NCBI GenBank assembly: GCA_016490735.1 | Contig: JAEMWC010000668.1 | Coordinates: 352,501 to 416,500 of the forward strand | Reading direction: 5' to 3' | Origin: Pachyseris speciosa | Lineage: Eukaryota; Cnidaria; Anthozoa; Scleractinia; Pachyseridae | DNA length: 64,000 nucleotides | Shown here: piece after piece, positions 1-10,523 of the stretch | Numbering within the stretch: position 1 is the stretch's first letter | Layout: every line of letters begins with the position of its first letter | Program-made: the position numbers and the translations under genes | Notes under the pieces: generated by a model | What the model was told of the DNA's origin: nothing | The model's database searches: none | The model's input: the letters and a program-made list of their open reading frames with translations, nothing else

Positions 1-55
1 AAAGAAATTTCGCATTATCTGATCATCATGGCAACAGAAATGTTGTGGTTCAGTG

Positions 56-223
56 TTATCCTTGGTTCAATTTTTATTTTCCTTTGTTTTGTACTCACTA
101 TCATACATCGCCATACACAAGAACAAAATAAATTAAAAATTTTTGTTTTCCTTTGTTTTGTACTCACTATCATACATTGCCATACACAAGAACAAAATAA
201 ATTAAAAATTGAACCAAGGATAA
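56..223. repeat. Nested direct and inverted repeat
   Basis: Two direct copies of a 65-bp AT-rich segment (77-141 and 146-210) lie between inverted arms of 20 bp (56-75 and 204-223, TTATCCTTGGTTCAATTTTT and its complement). An open frame runs through it, but that frame is only the duplicated repeat and I do not call it a gene. The rest of 224-368 shows nothing I recognise. Confidence 0.6.
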
Positions 224-376
224 GATTGAACTACGACATGAACAATTCCTTTTGTACGCAGTGTTTTCATTTTTTTCGTTTAGATACATGTATAGTTGCT
301 CCTTAGTATTGTATTTTTTATGATTTGTTTTATGAGACAGTATTTCTCACAAGAAAAGTAAAGAAAAGGGCCACTA

Positions 377-672
377 TAGCTTGCGTCGCAGACGTAACAA
401 AACCCCGGTTAGTAACGTCTGCGAAGCAGCGCCAAATTCCTTGTTCTGTACCAGAATTTGAGTACGCGTTATGATTGGCTCGTTAACAAAAGCCTTTTGT
501 TAACGAGCCAATCATAAACGCGTACTCGTTACTCTGATTGGCTCGTTAACAAAAGCCTTTTGTTAACGAGCCAATCATAACGCGTACTCAAATTCTGGTA
601 CAGAACAAGGAATTTGGCGCTGCTTCGCAGACGTTACTAACCGGGGTTTTGTTACATCTGTGATGCAGGCTA
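377..672. mobile_element. hAT-like fold-back MITE with 8-bp target duplication
   Basis: The element is almost entirely palindromic. The ends read TAGCTTGCGTCGCAGACGT and its near-complement, and the long arms contain TGATTGGCTCGTTAACAAAA. It is flanked on both sides by GGCCACTA (369-376 and 673-680), an 8-bp target duplication as expected for hAT transposons. There is no coding capacity, so it is non-autonomous. A second, truncated member lies at 45241-45397. Confidence 0.75.
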
Positions 673-816
673 GGCCACTACAGCATTATTTTTGTATGAT
701 CAATCATTGTTGAGTTGAATAATATTGATAGTTCATACGTACAGTGTAAGGTCATGAGTATGTGTATGATTACCTAGCCATGGCGTCAAGGTAAAATGTA
801 TGTATCTACATTTTAG

Positions 817-1447
817 ACATACAAGCCTGTTGGAAAACTTCAACAGCATCATGCTAAAGTATGCCCCCAAGAGGAATGCCTTTGAGTAAGTACGTTGTCA
901 AACATAATGTTCTGAAACAAGTGCTATGTATGATGGCTGTGAAAAATTTATCTTTTTAGTCATTTTGCTACATTATTGTGTGGGGTATTCTGCTGGATCT
1001 CCATACCAGTCCTTTTGTATAGTCTTATGCTACAACCAATTAAACTATCACATACAAATGTTCTAAAAGGAACTTTGTTTCCACAGCTTCCTTGCTCTCT
1101 GTTTAAGAATGTTTCTGGCTGCGCTTGACCACAACATGCACGTTTTCCGACCACAAGTGACTACAAAGGATGGGCAGCCACTATGGAAGAAGCAGTACTC
1201 CAAGCGTACTAAAAGATGGCACCCTGAACCTGTGAAAGCTGAGAAGTCATTTCACTACATTCCATACTTAATGGCAAGCATCATGAAAGGAAGGGTGGAT
1301 GATGTTGAAAGTGCTGGAAGGGTGGTGTCTCTTCCAGAACATCACCCAAGGCATTTGTCACCAACTATTGCCATGAGAGAAAGCCCCGAGTTGGCAAACC
1401 TTGTTAAAAAATATCAAAGTCGATTAACGCCAAAAGAAGGTCATTAA
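817..1447 (+). CDS. 3' terminal exons of a conserved unknown protein (partial)
   Basis: Two exons join in frame: 817-885 (after TTTTAG, before GTAAG) and 1087-1447 (after CCACAG), ending in TAA. The joined sequence contains LLENFNSIMLKYAPKRNAF and LAALDHNMHVFRP, then a basic stretch (KKQYSKRTKRWHPEP) and a last part ending PKEGH. I recognise the pattern 'ENFxxxxxKYxPKR..LAxLDHN' from large uncharacterised protein families repeated in cnidarian and fish genomes, but I cannot give a function. The 5' exons must lie upstream of the window or in 1-816, where I could not find them. The intron of 201 bp is typical for its neighbours. The frame is intact over the visible 143 codons. Confidence 0.6.
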
Positions 1448-1509
1448 AAGCATCCCCTCTATTCTCTGTGTCCTTAAATGGGATGTTTTGTAAGTTCTTC
1501 AGTTATAAT

Positions 1510-2139
1510 CAGGGTTGCCACAGTCAGATTCCCTGCTAGCAGAGGCCTCTTTTCCTTGTATTCAGAAAGTGGGAGAAAAGAGACCTCTGCCATGGGTCAA
1601 AACGGTCTTTGATTAAGTCGCCGTCCGAGTTCGTGAACGGAGGTGTTAAAACGCATGCTCTACGTTTTGTTTGTCATTTGATCACGTGCTAAAAACATCA
1701 CGTGATGGTTCGGTGGCTAAAAAACCGTGCTGCATGCTCAACACAGACCGTTTCGACCTATGGCAGAGGTCTCTTTTCTCCAGTATGCTGAATACAAGGA
1801 AAAGAGGCCTCTGCTAGCTGGGAAACATTCAGGGAAAAGTCAGGGAAAAACAGTTTCTTTTTTCAAGGTTAGGGAAAAGCCAGTGAATTGTGCATCAATT
1901 CAGAAAAATTCTAAATTCCACCAGAAAGTCGGTGTTAAGTCAGAAAAAATTAGGTTTGTGAAAAAGTTTTCAGCTTTTAGCAAAGGTAATGTTGTTTCAA
2001 AAATTTTCTAGAAATTGATTTCTGTGACTTCATTGCTGTCCTTATTGCCCATGGTTTTGTCTTGGATGGTCAGTGAAAATTGGTTTGTGGTCAGTGAAAA
2101 GTCTGGGCATAAACTGGATCCCATGTGGTGGTAACCCTG
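1510..2139. mobile_element. Non-autonomous hAT-like element
   Basis: The ends are CAGGGTTGCCAC and GTGGTAACCCTG, which resemble hAT termini. The flanks GTTATAAT (1502-1509) and GTAATAGT (2140-2147) agree at six of eight positions, consistent with an old 8-bp target duplication. The interior is rich in GTCAGGGAAAA-type motifs and holds a second element. An open frame at 1727-2011 is repeat sequence and is not called. Confidence 0.5.
1531..1822. mobile_element. Fold-back element nested in the hAT-like element
   Basis: Arms of about 80 bp pair across the centre. The left arm starts CCCTGCTAGCAGAGGCCTCT and the right arm ends AGAGGCCTCTGCTAGCTGGG. The loop holds GC-richer DNA with two CACGTG-like sites. 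I see no coding capacity, and the target duplication is not clear. Confidence 0.55.
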
Positions 2140-2528
2140 GTAATAGTGAGTCATTTTTGCTAGACAAACTCAAGTAATTTAGTTTTCAGAATGTAAGTGT
2201 TATGACTTCATTGAGATGCCTATATTGTGTGCAACATGGAGATCAAATTTGTTTCTTGCTTTATCTGCTACATGGCAAGCAATTCTAAGTCAACTACATA
2301 GTATGAATGTTCATTAAAACTGACAGTTAGGTACGTATAAGAACAGTTTTCTGCTAGTTGCCAATACCACATATGTTAGTTACTAAAATTGTGTATCATC
2401 TGTATGGCAATCATTATTTGTAATGATTGGTGAAGCCTTTGGAATTGGTTGTTTCTTTCAGCCATAATTTGTAGATGGCTTTTTATCTTACCCTGTGAGC
2501 AATCCATCATTGGAATGGTGGTGATTTA

Positions 2529-2993
2529 GGGCCTGTTAACATGGAGGTGGGGGACCTAAGGAAAGTGAGGTTCCCTGCGTAGGTGGGGTTACCAATCTCT
2601 CCGTACAATCTCTCTTTATCTTTTGATCGCATTCACATGTGAAGTGGGGTACATCACCAAGGCAGGGTTACCAATCTCTCTTTATTTTTTGATTGCATTC
2701 ACATGTGAATTGGGGTACCTCACCTGGGCGGGTTGCCCGGTCAGCTGGGGCGGGTAACCCGCTTTGCTGGGGTGAGTTTTCTCTATGTGAATGCTGGAGG
2801 TGGGGTGGAATGTTGTTCATCCGGGCAGTTGTCTCTGAATTCTTTGTTGATATATGTGCTTAGCGACCACGCAATAGCATTTTAAAACTTCACCCCTGCA
2901 CCCCAGGGTTGCATGTGAAGGCCAGCTTTTTTAACATGGTTAGGTGGGGTATCTCACCTTCCTGGGCTCCTCCACTGCCATGTGAACATGCCC
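2529..2993. mobile_element. PIF/Harbinger-like MITE, TTA target duplication
   Basis: The terminal inverted repeats begin GGGCCTGTTAACATG, with the complement of CATGTGAACATGCCC at the right end, flanked by TTA on both sides (2526-2528, 2994-2996). The internal sequence has GGTGGGGTACCTCACC-like motifs and an internal duplication of the segment around CATTCACATGTGAA. Two shorter relatives sit in intron 2 of gene copies D and F. The TTA duplication and GGGCCTGTTC-type end are typical of PIF/Harbinger or Tourist elements. Confidence 0.7.
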
Positions 2994-2996
2994 TTA

Positions 2997-3627
2997 GTGT
3001 TGGTGTGTGTGTGTGTGTGTTTGGGAAGTGGAGGGGGCTGTGACCTTGTGTCTAAACCCGACAATAACTGAGAATACTTGAGCAGTATCAATCTTTAATT
3101 ATGCAAAATATACCAATTCAAACAGAATGTATTATGGTAGATGTGGAAGTGGTGAATGGGCAGTAAATTTCAAATAAATATTACAGCACCAGTCAGAACT
3201 ATCCTTTCTAATTTACTGTAAGAGTAACAGGGTAGTTTTCAATCGAGTGTCAAAAATTATTCTTGTTTAGTGAGGTTTTGGTTTGCTTCAACAATCAGAA
3301 ACAAAATTAAAACCAATTATAGTGATTTGGTTGCAGTTGTGGTTTTCAGCCAGAGTCAATGCAATAGTTTTGAATATACGACACTTGTTTGAAAATCGCT
3401 CTATGCACTTGCCCTAAGCTCTATTGAAAGTCTAAGATTAACTATTATAGTAAGTTCACTATGAATCCAGTCCACATTGAAACATCAACCAAAAAACAAC
3501 CAAGTCAGGCAAAGAAATTTGTACTTTTGTCCCCGGACAGTAAAATAACACACTTTCCCCATAGTAATAACAAATGTACCAATATGCTGAATATGTCTTA
3601 CATTGTACTGGATGGTTTTTTACTAAA
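2997..3627. other. Intergenic stretch with no gene seen
   Basis: It contains a short (TG)n tract at 3004-3020 and otherwise unremarkable AT-rich DNA. Short open frames near 3460-3650 overlap the 3' end of the minus-strand gene and look incidental. Confidence 0.5.
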
Positions 3628-4815
3628 TTATTCAGCCCTAAAACCCATGTAGACATTGTCAGGTGCGGGATAATGGGCTCGGATCCTTTTTACTGCACAG
3701 GAAGGAATGATTCTTCTATTGCCCTTTCCAAGGTAACCGTGTTCCCATAAAATAAACTGTCTGTAACCAGCCTTCCTAAAACTTGTCATTGAGAAGTCAA
3801 GTGGCTCTACTCGAATGTCACACCTGGCACGAATTGCCAACTCGAGGACATGTCGGTCAATGCAGAGGTTCTGGAACAGTTCGTACGAGGTAATACATTC
3901 CCTCCGACGACAGCACTTGTTTTCGTCTGGGGTGGGCATATTTACGCAGTTTTGGCATATGCACCAGTCACAGCCATTGTTAGAGGGACCAGGTAGTGAT
4001 GGAAGTGGGTCATCGTTGTCCAGAAGTCGCCATGCATAATCGAGGCTTCCTCGGTCATTGTTGAGAACCATGATGAGCAATCTTCGTCGCTCACCTACTT
4101 CGAGACCGTCAATGAATTCCTATGAAAAGAAATAAAATAGTAGGTTGATACAGAACAATAGGCAAGGCTGTCTGCTAAGGTTATAATTTACAGAAGAAAC
4201 ATTTTTCTCGCCTCTATTTCTTGCCTGGTATTTTCGATGTCACGCCTTTGCCTTTCTAGCGAACTTGCTGGTAGCCGTTCTCGGGCCGCACCACCGTTAT
4301 TCTGCAAAGATAATGAAGACAAGAACATGTTTATAACTTGGCTTGAGTACATATGGACACAGTAAATCGAGAAAACTGGGAAGTGTATTGCAACAAAGCT
4401 GTAAATGCCCTCACCGTATTCAAATTCGCACATGGTTTCCGCGAAGTCCCGCACTTACATTGCGCTGGGACGCAGGGCAAATTAGCCGTTCGGCAGGGAC
4501 AGCCACGACCGCATCCATTTTTTTCGCTTAGTTTTGCAAGCCGACTTACAACTGCAGTAACTTCTTGATGCCTCCGCTTCTGGTCCACGGTCTAGCGCAG
4601 ATTCTTCCTCTGGCTCTGCAATCTTTCATAAAACGAAGACGCGATCATCGAAATCTGCAAAAATTTTCAAGTCCTTTGGACGCGAAAACTAATCCTACCA
4701 AACTTCCATAATTGTCGATTCTTGGTAGTCGCTGCTCCTCAACCGATAACACAGAAATTTCAACGTCTGACAAATGGTTTGATTCGCGCTCTTCGCTTGC
4801 CCCTCGCGCCGCCAT
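3628..4815 (-). CDS. P2X7 C-terminal-domain-like protein gene, reading frame disrupted
   Basis: Read on the minus strand: exon 1 is 4815-4699 (ATG; MAARGASEERESNHLSDVE..., donor GTAGGA), exon 2 is 4613-4415 (Cys-rich: CSCKSACKTKR, then CGRGCPCRTANLPC and CKCG; donor GTGAGG), exon 3 is 4301-4192 (charged helix ERQRRDIENTRQEIEAR; donor GTAAAT) and exon 4 is 4119-3628. Exon 4 encodes EFIDGLEVGERRRLLIMVLN, a linker, then CDWCICQNC, NKCCRRRECITS, ARCDIRVEP, RQFILWEHGYLGKGNRR and YPAPDNVYMGF. These are the zinc-binding cysteines and conserved block of the P2X7 intracellular C-terminal domain, which in cnidarians also occurs without the channel part. There are two problems. Exon 2 needs a one-base change at its A7 run to stay open, and exon 3 ends in phase 2 whereas exon 4 needs phase 0. 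It is a young pseudogene, or the assembly has indels. Confidence 0.6.
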
Positions 4816-4951
4816 TACTGCAAGCTCTGACTATGAATCAAAACAATAACAAACGCGCGCGTTGCATCTTGGTAGACAGATAGTCTTTTTTTTTTTTTTT
4901 TTGTTGCTTTTAAAAAAGCAACAAAACGTGAGATTTATACAAAGTCATCAA
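4816..4951. other. Short 5' spacer with poly-T tract
   Basis: Upstream of the minus-strand ATG. It contains a T run at 4888-4901, then AAGCAACAAAACGTGAGATT, which marks the left edge (near 4918) of the block shared with the region upstream of gene copy B (13922 onward). Confidence 0.5.
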
Positions 4952-5035
4952 TCAATCAATCAACAACTTTATTTGAGTGTCTAATCTTCTAGCTTGCCCT
5001 CAGGCCTACTAAACGGGGACACTACTTAAATTACG
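4952..5035 (-). mobile_element. 3' tail of a truncated LINE (minus strand)
   Basis: On the minus strand it reads TAGACACTCAAATAAAGTTG followed by (TTGAT)n-like repeats, a typical 3' end of L2/CR1-type LINEs. It interrupts sequence that is continuous in the copy-B upstream region (13945-13955), so it inserted after the A/B duplication, or B lost it. Confidence 0.5.
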
Positions 5036-5562
5036 CAAATGACGCCAGTAAAAGGTATCATTCCATCAGTGTAGCTGCAAGGAAAAGAAGCTGAAGGGAG
5101 TTGATTATTTGTATATGTTCAAGTGGTTTGGAGCTTACTAATAGATTATTATGCAGTCGCCAGGCCGTCGGAAAGGAGAAAAAAGTGCCGGTAACCTTAA
5201 AAGCGTAAGCGTAGCGGGGGGAAAGATTCACCGGCACTGGTATATAACTGATAGGCAAAATTTTCTACATATAGCAGATATCAAATACTGTATTTAGAGA
5301 ATTCGAACGAATGAAAGTGTGACAATGTAAGAAGAAAGATAATGAAAGCAAATATTTGAAAGTCATATATTTCGACTGCCAGTGAAAGGTTTAAGATGTG
5401 TTCTTGTGAAATGAGAGCCTGAATGCAGACTTCTAAGCAAGGATTAGCGAACCCATGACCTCTGCGCGGATAACGTAACGTTGCAGTGCTCAATTAGCTT
5501 TAATTTGGTTTTCTTACCAACCGTTTCCTTGTGCAACCAGGTTATTCACAATCAGCAACACT
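5036..5562 (+). promoter_or_regulatory. Upstream region of gene copy A
   Basis: Shares with the upstream regions of B, C and E the motif TTCAAGTGGTTTGGAGCTTA, the CAGTCGYCAGGCCG segment, and GCGTAAGCGYAGCGGGGG. A GTAAGAAGAAAG motif (5327) recurs before all six copies. A strong acceptor TTGTGCAACCAG sits 22 bp before the ATG, so a leader exon is spliced in. Copy A lacks the further-upstream module, with its AAG/GTAAGG donor, that precedes copies B-F. Confidence 0.45.
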
Positions 5563-6758
5563 ATGGCCTCCAAGGGAAGGTATCACGAGTTAATAAAGGC
5601 TATTGACAGCTGCAGTAATTGGCAGGGGAAGCGGGAAAGTATCGACCAGTTACGCGCTTGCATTGAAAACCAAGAAAAGCAAGGGTGGGACAGAAATGGT
5701 GACATTCCAGATGAAAGGGAGGAAAATCGGTACCCTCTTATCCATTGGGCCGCCGTGCTTGGAAAATACAATGCCTTGAAGTGGTTGCTTAGGAATGGCT
5801 TTTTCCCCGACGCAAAATCGTCTAAAGGCGAGACGGCCTGCACACCGCTCTAGAGATGCCATATCTCCAACCAAAACATCGCCAACCTTCCACCAAACAA
5901 CTGATCAAAAGGTTTTCAGAAACAATTGTCCTGCTGAGGGACTTACTGCCGGTCAAAGATGTAAATGGCAATACACCATTACATGCGGCGGCAAAACAGC
6001 TGGTAGAGGAAAACAAAAGACCCAGTTTCTTTGCACGCTGTTGCGAAGTAATAATATCGAAAAGCAAGGCCATAGACATGGCGGACTCACAAAACAATTC
6101 TGGAGAGACAGCGCTACACATTTTAGCTCGTGCCAAAGGAAAGGAAGCGGTTAAGTACTGTGCTCAGACCATTCGGAAGCTTGTTGCAGCTGGTGCCAAT
6201 AGCAGTATTAAGAACAGGAAGGGACTTACGGCCTTGGATATAGCTACCAAGTTTAGAAACCGACCCATTATGAAAGCACTACCAATAATTATAGAGGTAG
6301 TTTATTTTATATGTCATTTAATTAGTTAAATTCATTCCCAAAGGCAATAGTGTGGCTAGTTATCCCAACTACCTTCTGCACAGGGGTAAATTTAATTTTA
6401 TACCTCACTGCGTGGGAAAACTGCAAAGATCGTGAACGAAGATTCTGCTTGCTTGTACGTTGTATCTCACAGGAGATCTAATCAACCAAACTTGAAAAAT
6501 AGACGATCCACAAAGCTCAACTCGACATACGATTGCCATCGAGACATTGTGCTGTTGAAAAGTGGAGGCTGGTTTGGCCAGCCGAAATAATGTTCTCAAA
6601 TATATTACGTTGTATCAACCTTGCAGTAGTCTTTGGACTTCTAATCGCCAATACCTGACTGGGTCGTAGCCAGACGGAAATTGTCACCGAGGCAAGGGGT
6701 ACAAAAAAAACACCTCTAAAACACTCATTTATTATTTTACAATGTATAGTCTCTTAAA

Positions 6759-7020
6759 GGGGGAGGGGCTTGGGGGGGGGGGGGGAGGAGGGGGGTTGTG
6801 GGTTTAGCCCCCCAACTTTTCAACAGTAAAAACCAAGTAATACTAAAAACAACCGCAGTTACTTTTCTATTAACGTTTTACCGAAAACTGACTATTAATT
6901 ATTGTTTTAAAACACCTCGTTTTTGTTGCTGAAAGTGTATACGTTTCACCACACCATGTTAGTTTAATAGTGCCTTTCCAGCCATGTCTCCTTCCACCCT
7001 CCCCCCCCCCCCCCCCCTCC
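6759..7020. repeat. G-run and C-run in intron 1 of copy A
   Basis: 6759-6800 is nearly pure G, with runs of four to fifteen or so, and 6999-7020 is a C run. Both lie inside intron 1. On one strand or the other each could form quadruplexes. Copy B has a related but rearranged G-rich tract at 17505-17570 and lacks the long C run. Confidence 0.6.
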
Positions 7021-8414
7021 CCTAGCTGCGCGGACCGTGCTTAAAGGTACACACATAAGGAAGGAATTCAAAATTTCAACCGAGTTCGCCTCATACCAGC
7101 TCGGCCCTGCCTAATGAATCAAATAATGAAATGCCGAGGACGTCGCGTGCGGTGATGACTGAATGATCCAGGTAACTGCTGCGTATCTTTGTTATAATCA
7201 GTGTTTTAATAGCTCTGACACAGAACAACATTGTCACGTTGGGATAAAGCCTGAAGTATTAGGATTGCAATAAGGTAAATTTCATGCCCGTTTTATATCT
7301 TTCAGGACGAAAGCGAAGAAGATTCATCATCCGACAAAGTGCTTGCTGCTAACACCAATGGTGAAACGGGATGCCCATCCTATCCGCCTTCCGAATTAAG
7401 TGATGAAGACGACGGTGACACATGTCGCAGTATTTCCAGCGTACAGTCCGAGGAAACCAAAGGCTATCCTGAGGATGATAACGAATGCTCGTCTCAGGTT
7501 TGTTTTAAACTGACCACAGCGTTAAATATTTAGCAAGTTTAGAGTGGCCACCAGCTGAAATCAGTATCAATACAGCTAAGTGTTTCACGATATGTGACGC
7601 AACCAAGAACATTTTCTCTTGCCAAGAACCATTACAAATCACTATACTGCCCTTTCAGTGCTGGTGTGCTCTCAACATGCAATCAGTCAGTCGCATTATT
7701 GAGCCATCAAGAAAACGTTATCTGTTTAATTTCTCAATCTGAGCGATTCTTCTGTTTGAGCCTTGAGTTCGGCTTATACTCACTGGATTAATCAAAGAAA
7801 GAAGAACTTAAAGGAACTCGGTCACGATATTTTGGGTAATTGTTAGAGACATAAAAAATGCGTTTAAATAGTAGGAAACAGTGAAATAACAATTTGTCAG
7901 GAAAGATAAGCACCAAAGAGACAAGAATAAATATATCGAGAATGGTGAAGAATCAGGAGAAAATTGAAACGGATTACAAATGACCATTTTGAAACATTGA
8001 GACTAAATTTTCCAAAATCCAAAGACCTGATGGTATTTGGTGCGGTTTGATGCATGTCCATCTGAAATCTATAACTCGTTGAATTCAATTCTTAACGCTC
8101 AATGAAGAAATCCTGAAGTAAACTTTACATTTACTAAAGCGAGAAAGTTTTTTGCACTTATCTCTTAGAAGAACATCGCTTTTATTCCGGCTGTTTAGTG
8201 ATTCTTACTTTCTACTCAGGTGATTTGTTTGTTTGTTTGTTTGTTTATTTTTTTACGTCCACAATGCGACCAGCAGCTGCTAGAAAATGAAGTTTCAAAT
8301 GGTGGACGGACCGCATATTCAGGTGTGTACTGTTGTGTCATGGAACTTTCAGGGCCTTGATTCCCATTTTTTGCATCCGAATTTTTATAACAGTCACCAT
8401 TACGATTATATTAT

Positions 8415-8851
8415 CAGGGGCACCCAACGAGCCAAATCAGCCAAAAGCTATAGAAAGGTATTTTTAAGTACCCTATGTTGTTTGAAGTATGTTTAAAGTG
8501 ATGTTTTCAATAGCTTGAAGAATTTCATCTCTTCGAATTTCCTAGCTGAAATTTTAATTGTCCGAAAATGTTAGGGAACAAAATCTTCCTTTGAGAAAAT
8601 CCTAGATGAAGTTAACTTTCTAGGGAACTATTTTTCTTTCCGAAAATGCTAGCTGACGTTTTTGACTGCCAAAAACAGTAATAACGACCTTTCCGAAAAC
8701 CTCAGGGGCTATGATTTCCACATTACGAATCTTTTAGCCCACGTTTTACTAACGAAAATCCGAGTGCAATCTTTAATCTACCCCGAAAGCCTAAGGCGAA
8801 CTACCCTCCACCGAACAGATATCTACCTAAACGTGTCGCTGGGTGCCCCTG
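8415..8851. mobile_element. MITE with CAGGGGCACCCAACG ends, 6-bp duplication (in intron 3 of A)
   Basis: The inverted ends are CAGGGGCACCCAACG and CGCTGGGTGCCCCTG, flanked by TATTAT on both sides. Copy B at 19434 has no element. Related copies in the opposite orientation are at 14494-14945 and 44617-45053. The ends look hAT-like, and the 6-bp duplication fits only some hAT lineages. Superfamily assignment is inference. Confidence 0.75.
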
Positions 8852-9633
8852 TATTATGCACACAGATTTAATTCTCTCGCTATATCTATAACACAGGTTA
8901 TATTTCATTCACCCGGACAATCGCACTCCACTCAGTTACTAGTACTTAGATATGAGTGACTTGAAAGTATGACTTAGCCGGTATTATAACGATGGGAAAA
9001 GAACTACTAGTTTCACATGCTATCAACTAGTAAGAGAAGATGTTTTCCGTTATACAGTCAGTTTATGCAAAATGGTTCTCGATTTTATAGTGCCTTATTG
9101 CATCAGGCGCAAAGATACGTTAGTCGAATGAGCCAAATAGCAATTGCTAATGAGTGTCTTAAAATCATTCAGAGCCAGATACAACTCACCTTTACAGCAA
9201 AGCATTAAAGTGCCTCCAGAAGGCTTGCCGTGGGGATGAAAACAATCTTCAGAAAATCCAAATTCAAGTCACAGGTAAACTGTTCCCATTGATACCGCAG
9301 TCATGAACAAACAAGACATGAGTACAAAGGTTCATTTGCGGGTTCTACCGAACATAGAAGGCCATTGCAGCAAAGTTAACAAGAAATTTTTCAATAATAG
9401 CATCGTGGTCACCTGGACTAATCAGATGACTTTAATAAATTTCCTGAATCCTGATGAATGCTGCTAGCACGCACACGTGTGTGTGTGTGTGTGTGTTTAT
9501 TACACCCATTTTGAAATCACTGGTGATCCTTGCATTCTGATTGGCTCTCAACAGTGCAATTTATTCCCAAATTACACCATTTTTTACTCTAAATCGCATC
9601 CTTTCTGTAACTCATCAAAATGACAATGAAATA

Positions 9634-10523
9634 CAGTCAACTCTCTCGTAAGCGACCACCCTTGGTGCACGAGAAAGTGGTCGCTTACGGGAGGTGGTCA
9701 ACAAAAGATCAACAAAATAAGTCTAACAATGGATTGATCAATTAATTACATAAACATATTACCTAATCAGCTAAAATTAGGCAAATAGAAACTAATTTAT
9801 TTGATTTTTTTCACATGCAACAAGTTTCGGGAAAAGTAGAGTGGAGTGTACAGTACTTGTCAATGTGTCTCATGTTAATGAAAATCACCTGAAATTTAAA
9901 CCGAACAAAACCTAGGAAAACAACGTCAAACATGGGGTGCATATACTTGAAATCTTAATAATGTATTTACATTGCTCGGTCGCATTCGACCGCTTCTCCA
10001 CGAAATCTAGAACGTTCGATTGCTTCTGTGACTTAAGCCTCATGTCTACAAGAATATCAGACACTTTCGTGACTGCAGTGGACAACTCCTCGCAACTCCG
10101 ATAATCTGCAAACCCAGCGATCTGACGCACGAGATCAAGAGCTCCTTTAACTGCTTGCACCGCTGGGGTTGGTAAGGGAGCATCGTCACTGCTATGATCA
10201 CTGTCGGAATCAGTTGCTATTTCCGTCTTGTTGCTGTTTGAGTGAGTAGCGATAACCTCATCTCGTAGGGTCTCCCTCCAGTCAGGGTCTGAGTAGTGAT
10301 TTACTAACGATCATACATGATTATGTTGGGTGGTCGCTTACCAGAAACAGAAAACAAAAGAATATGTCAAATTTCTGGCCTAAAAAGTGGTCGCGGTCGC
10401 TTTAGAAATTTGAGTGGTGGTCGCTTATGAGAGAGCTCTGGGAACAGTATTTAACTGAGAGACAAAACGGTTGTTTACGAAGTGGTCGCTTACGAGAAGT
10501 GGTCGCTATGAGGGAGTTGACTG
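9634..10523. mobile_element. Tigger/pogo-like element with TA duplication
   Basis: The ends are CAGTCAACTCTCTCGTAAGC and its near-complement at 10504-10523 (GAGGGAGTTGACTG), flanked by TA. GTGGTCGCTTA motifs recur near both ends and may be transposase-binding repeats. The interior keeps only the transposase C-terminus. Confidence 0.65.
9912..10310 (-). pseudogene. Tigger-type transposase C-terminal relic
   Basis: Minus-strand frame, open from about 10310 to 9912. It shows an acidic Ser/Asp stretch (ATDSDSDHSSDDAPLPTP), then helices VKGALDLVRQIAGF and VTKVSDILVDMRLKSQKQS, then NVLDFVEKR. The last part resembles the KQ-x-x-I-x-DFF tail of pogo/Tigger transposases. The DNA-binding and DDE catalytic parts are missing, so it cannot act alone. 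Confidence 0.5.

Noticed and set aside
28..306. 92-aa frame with hydrophobic stretches, possible membrane protein
   Set aside because: It is a translated direct repeat flanked by inverted arms, with no homologous pattern.
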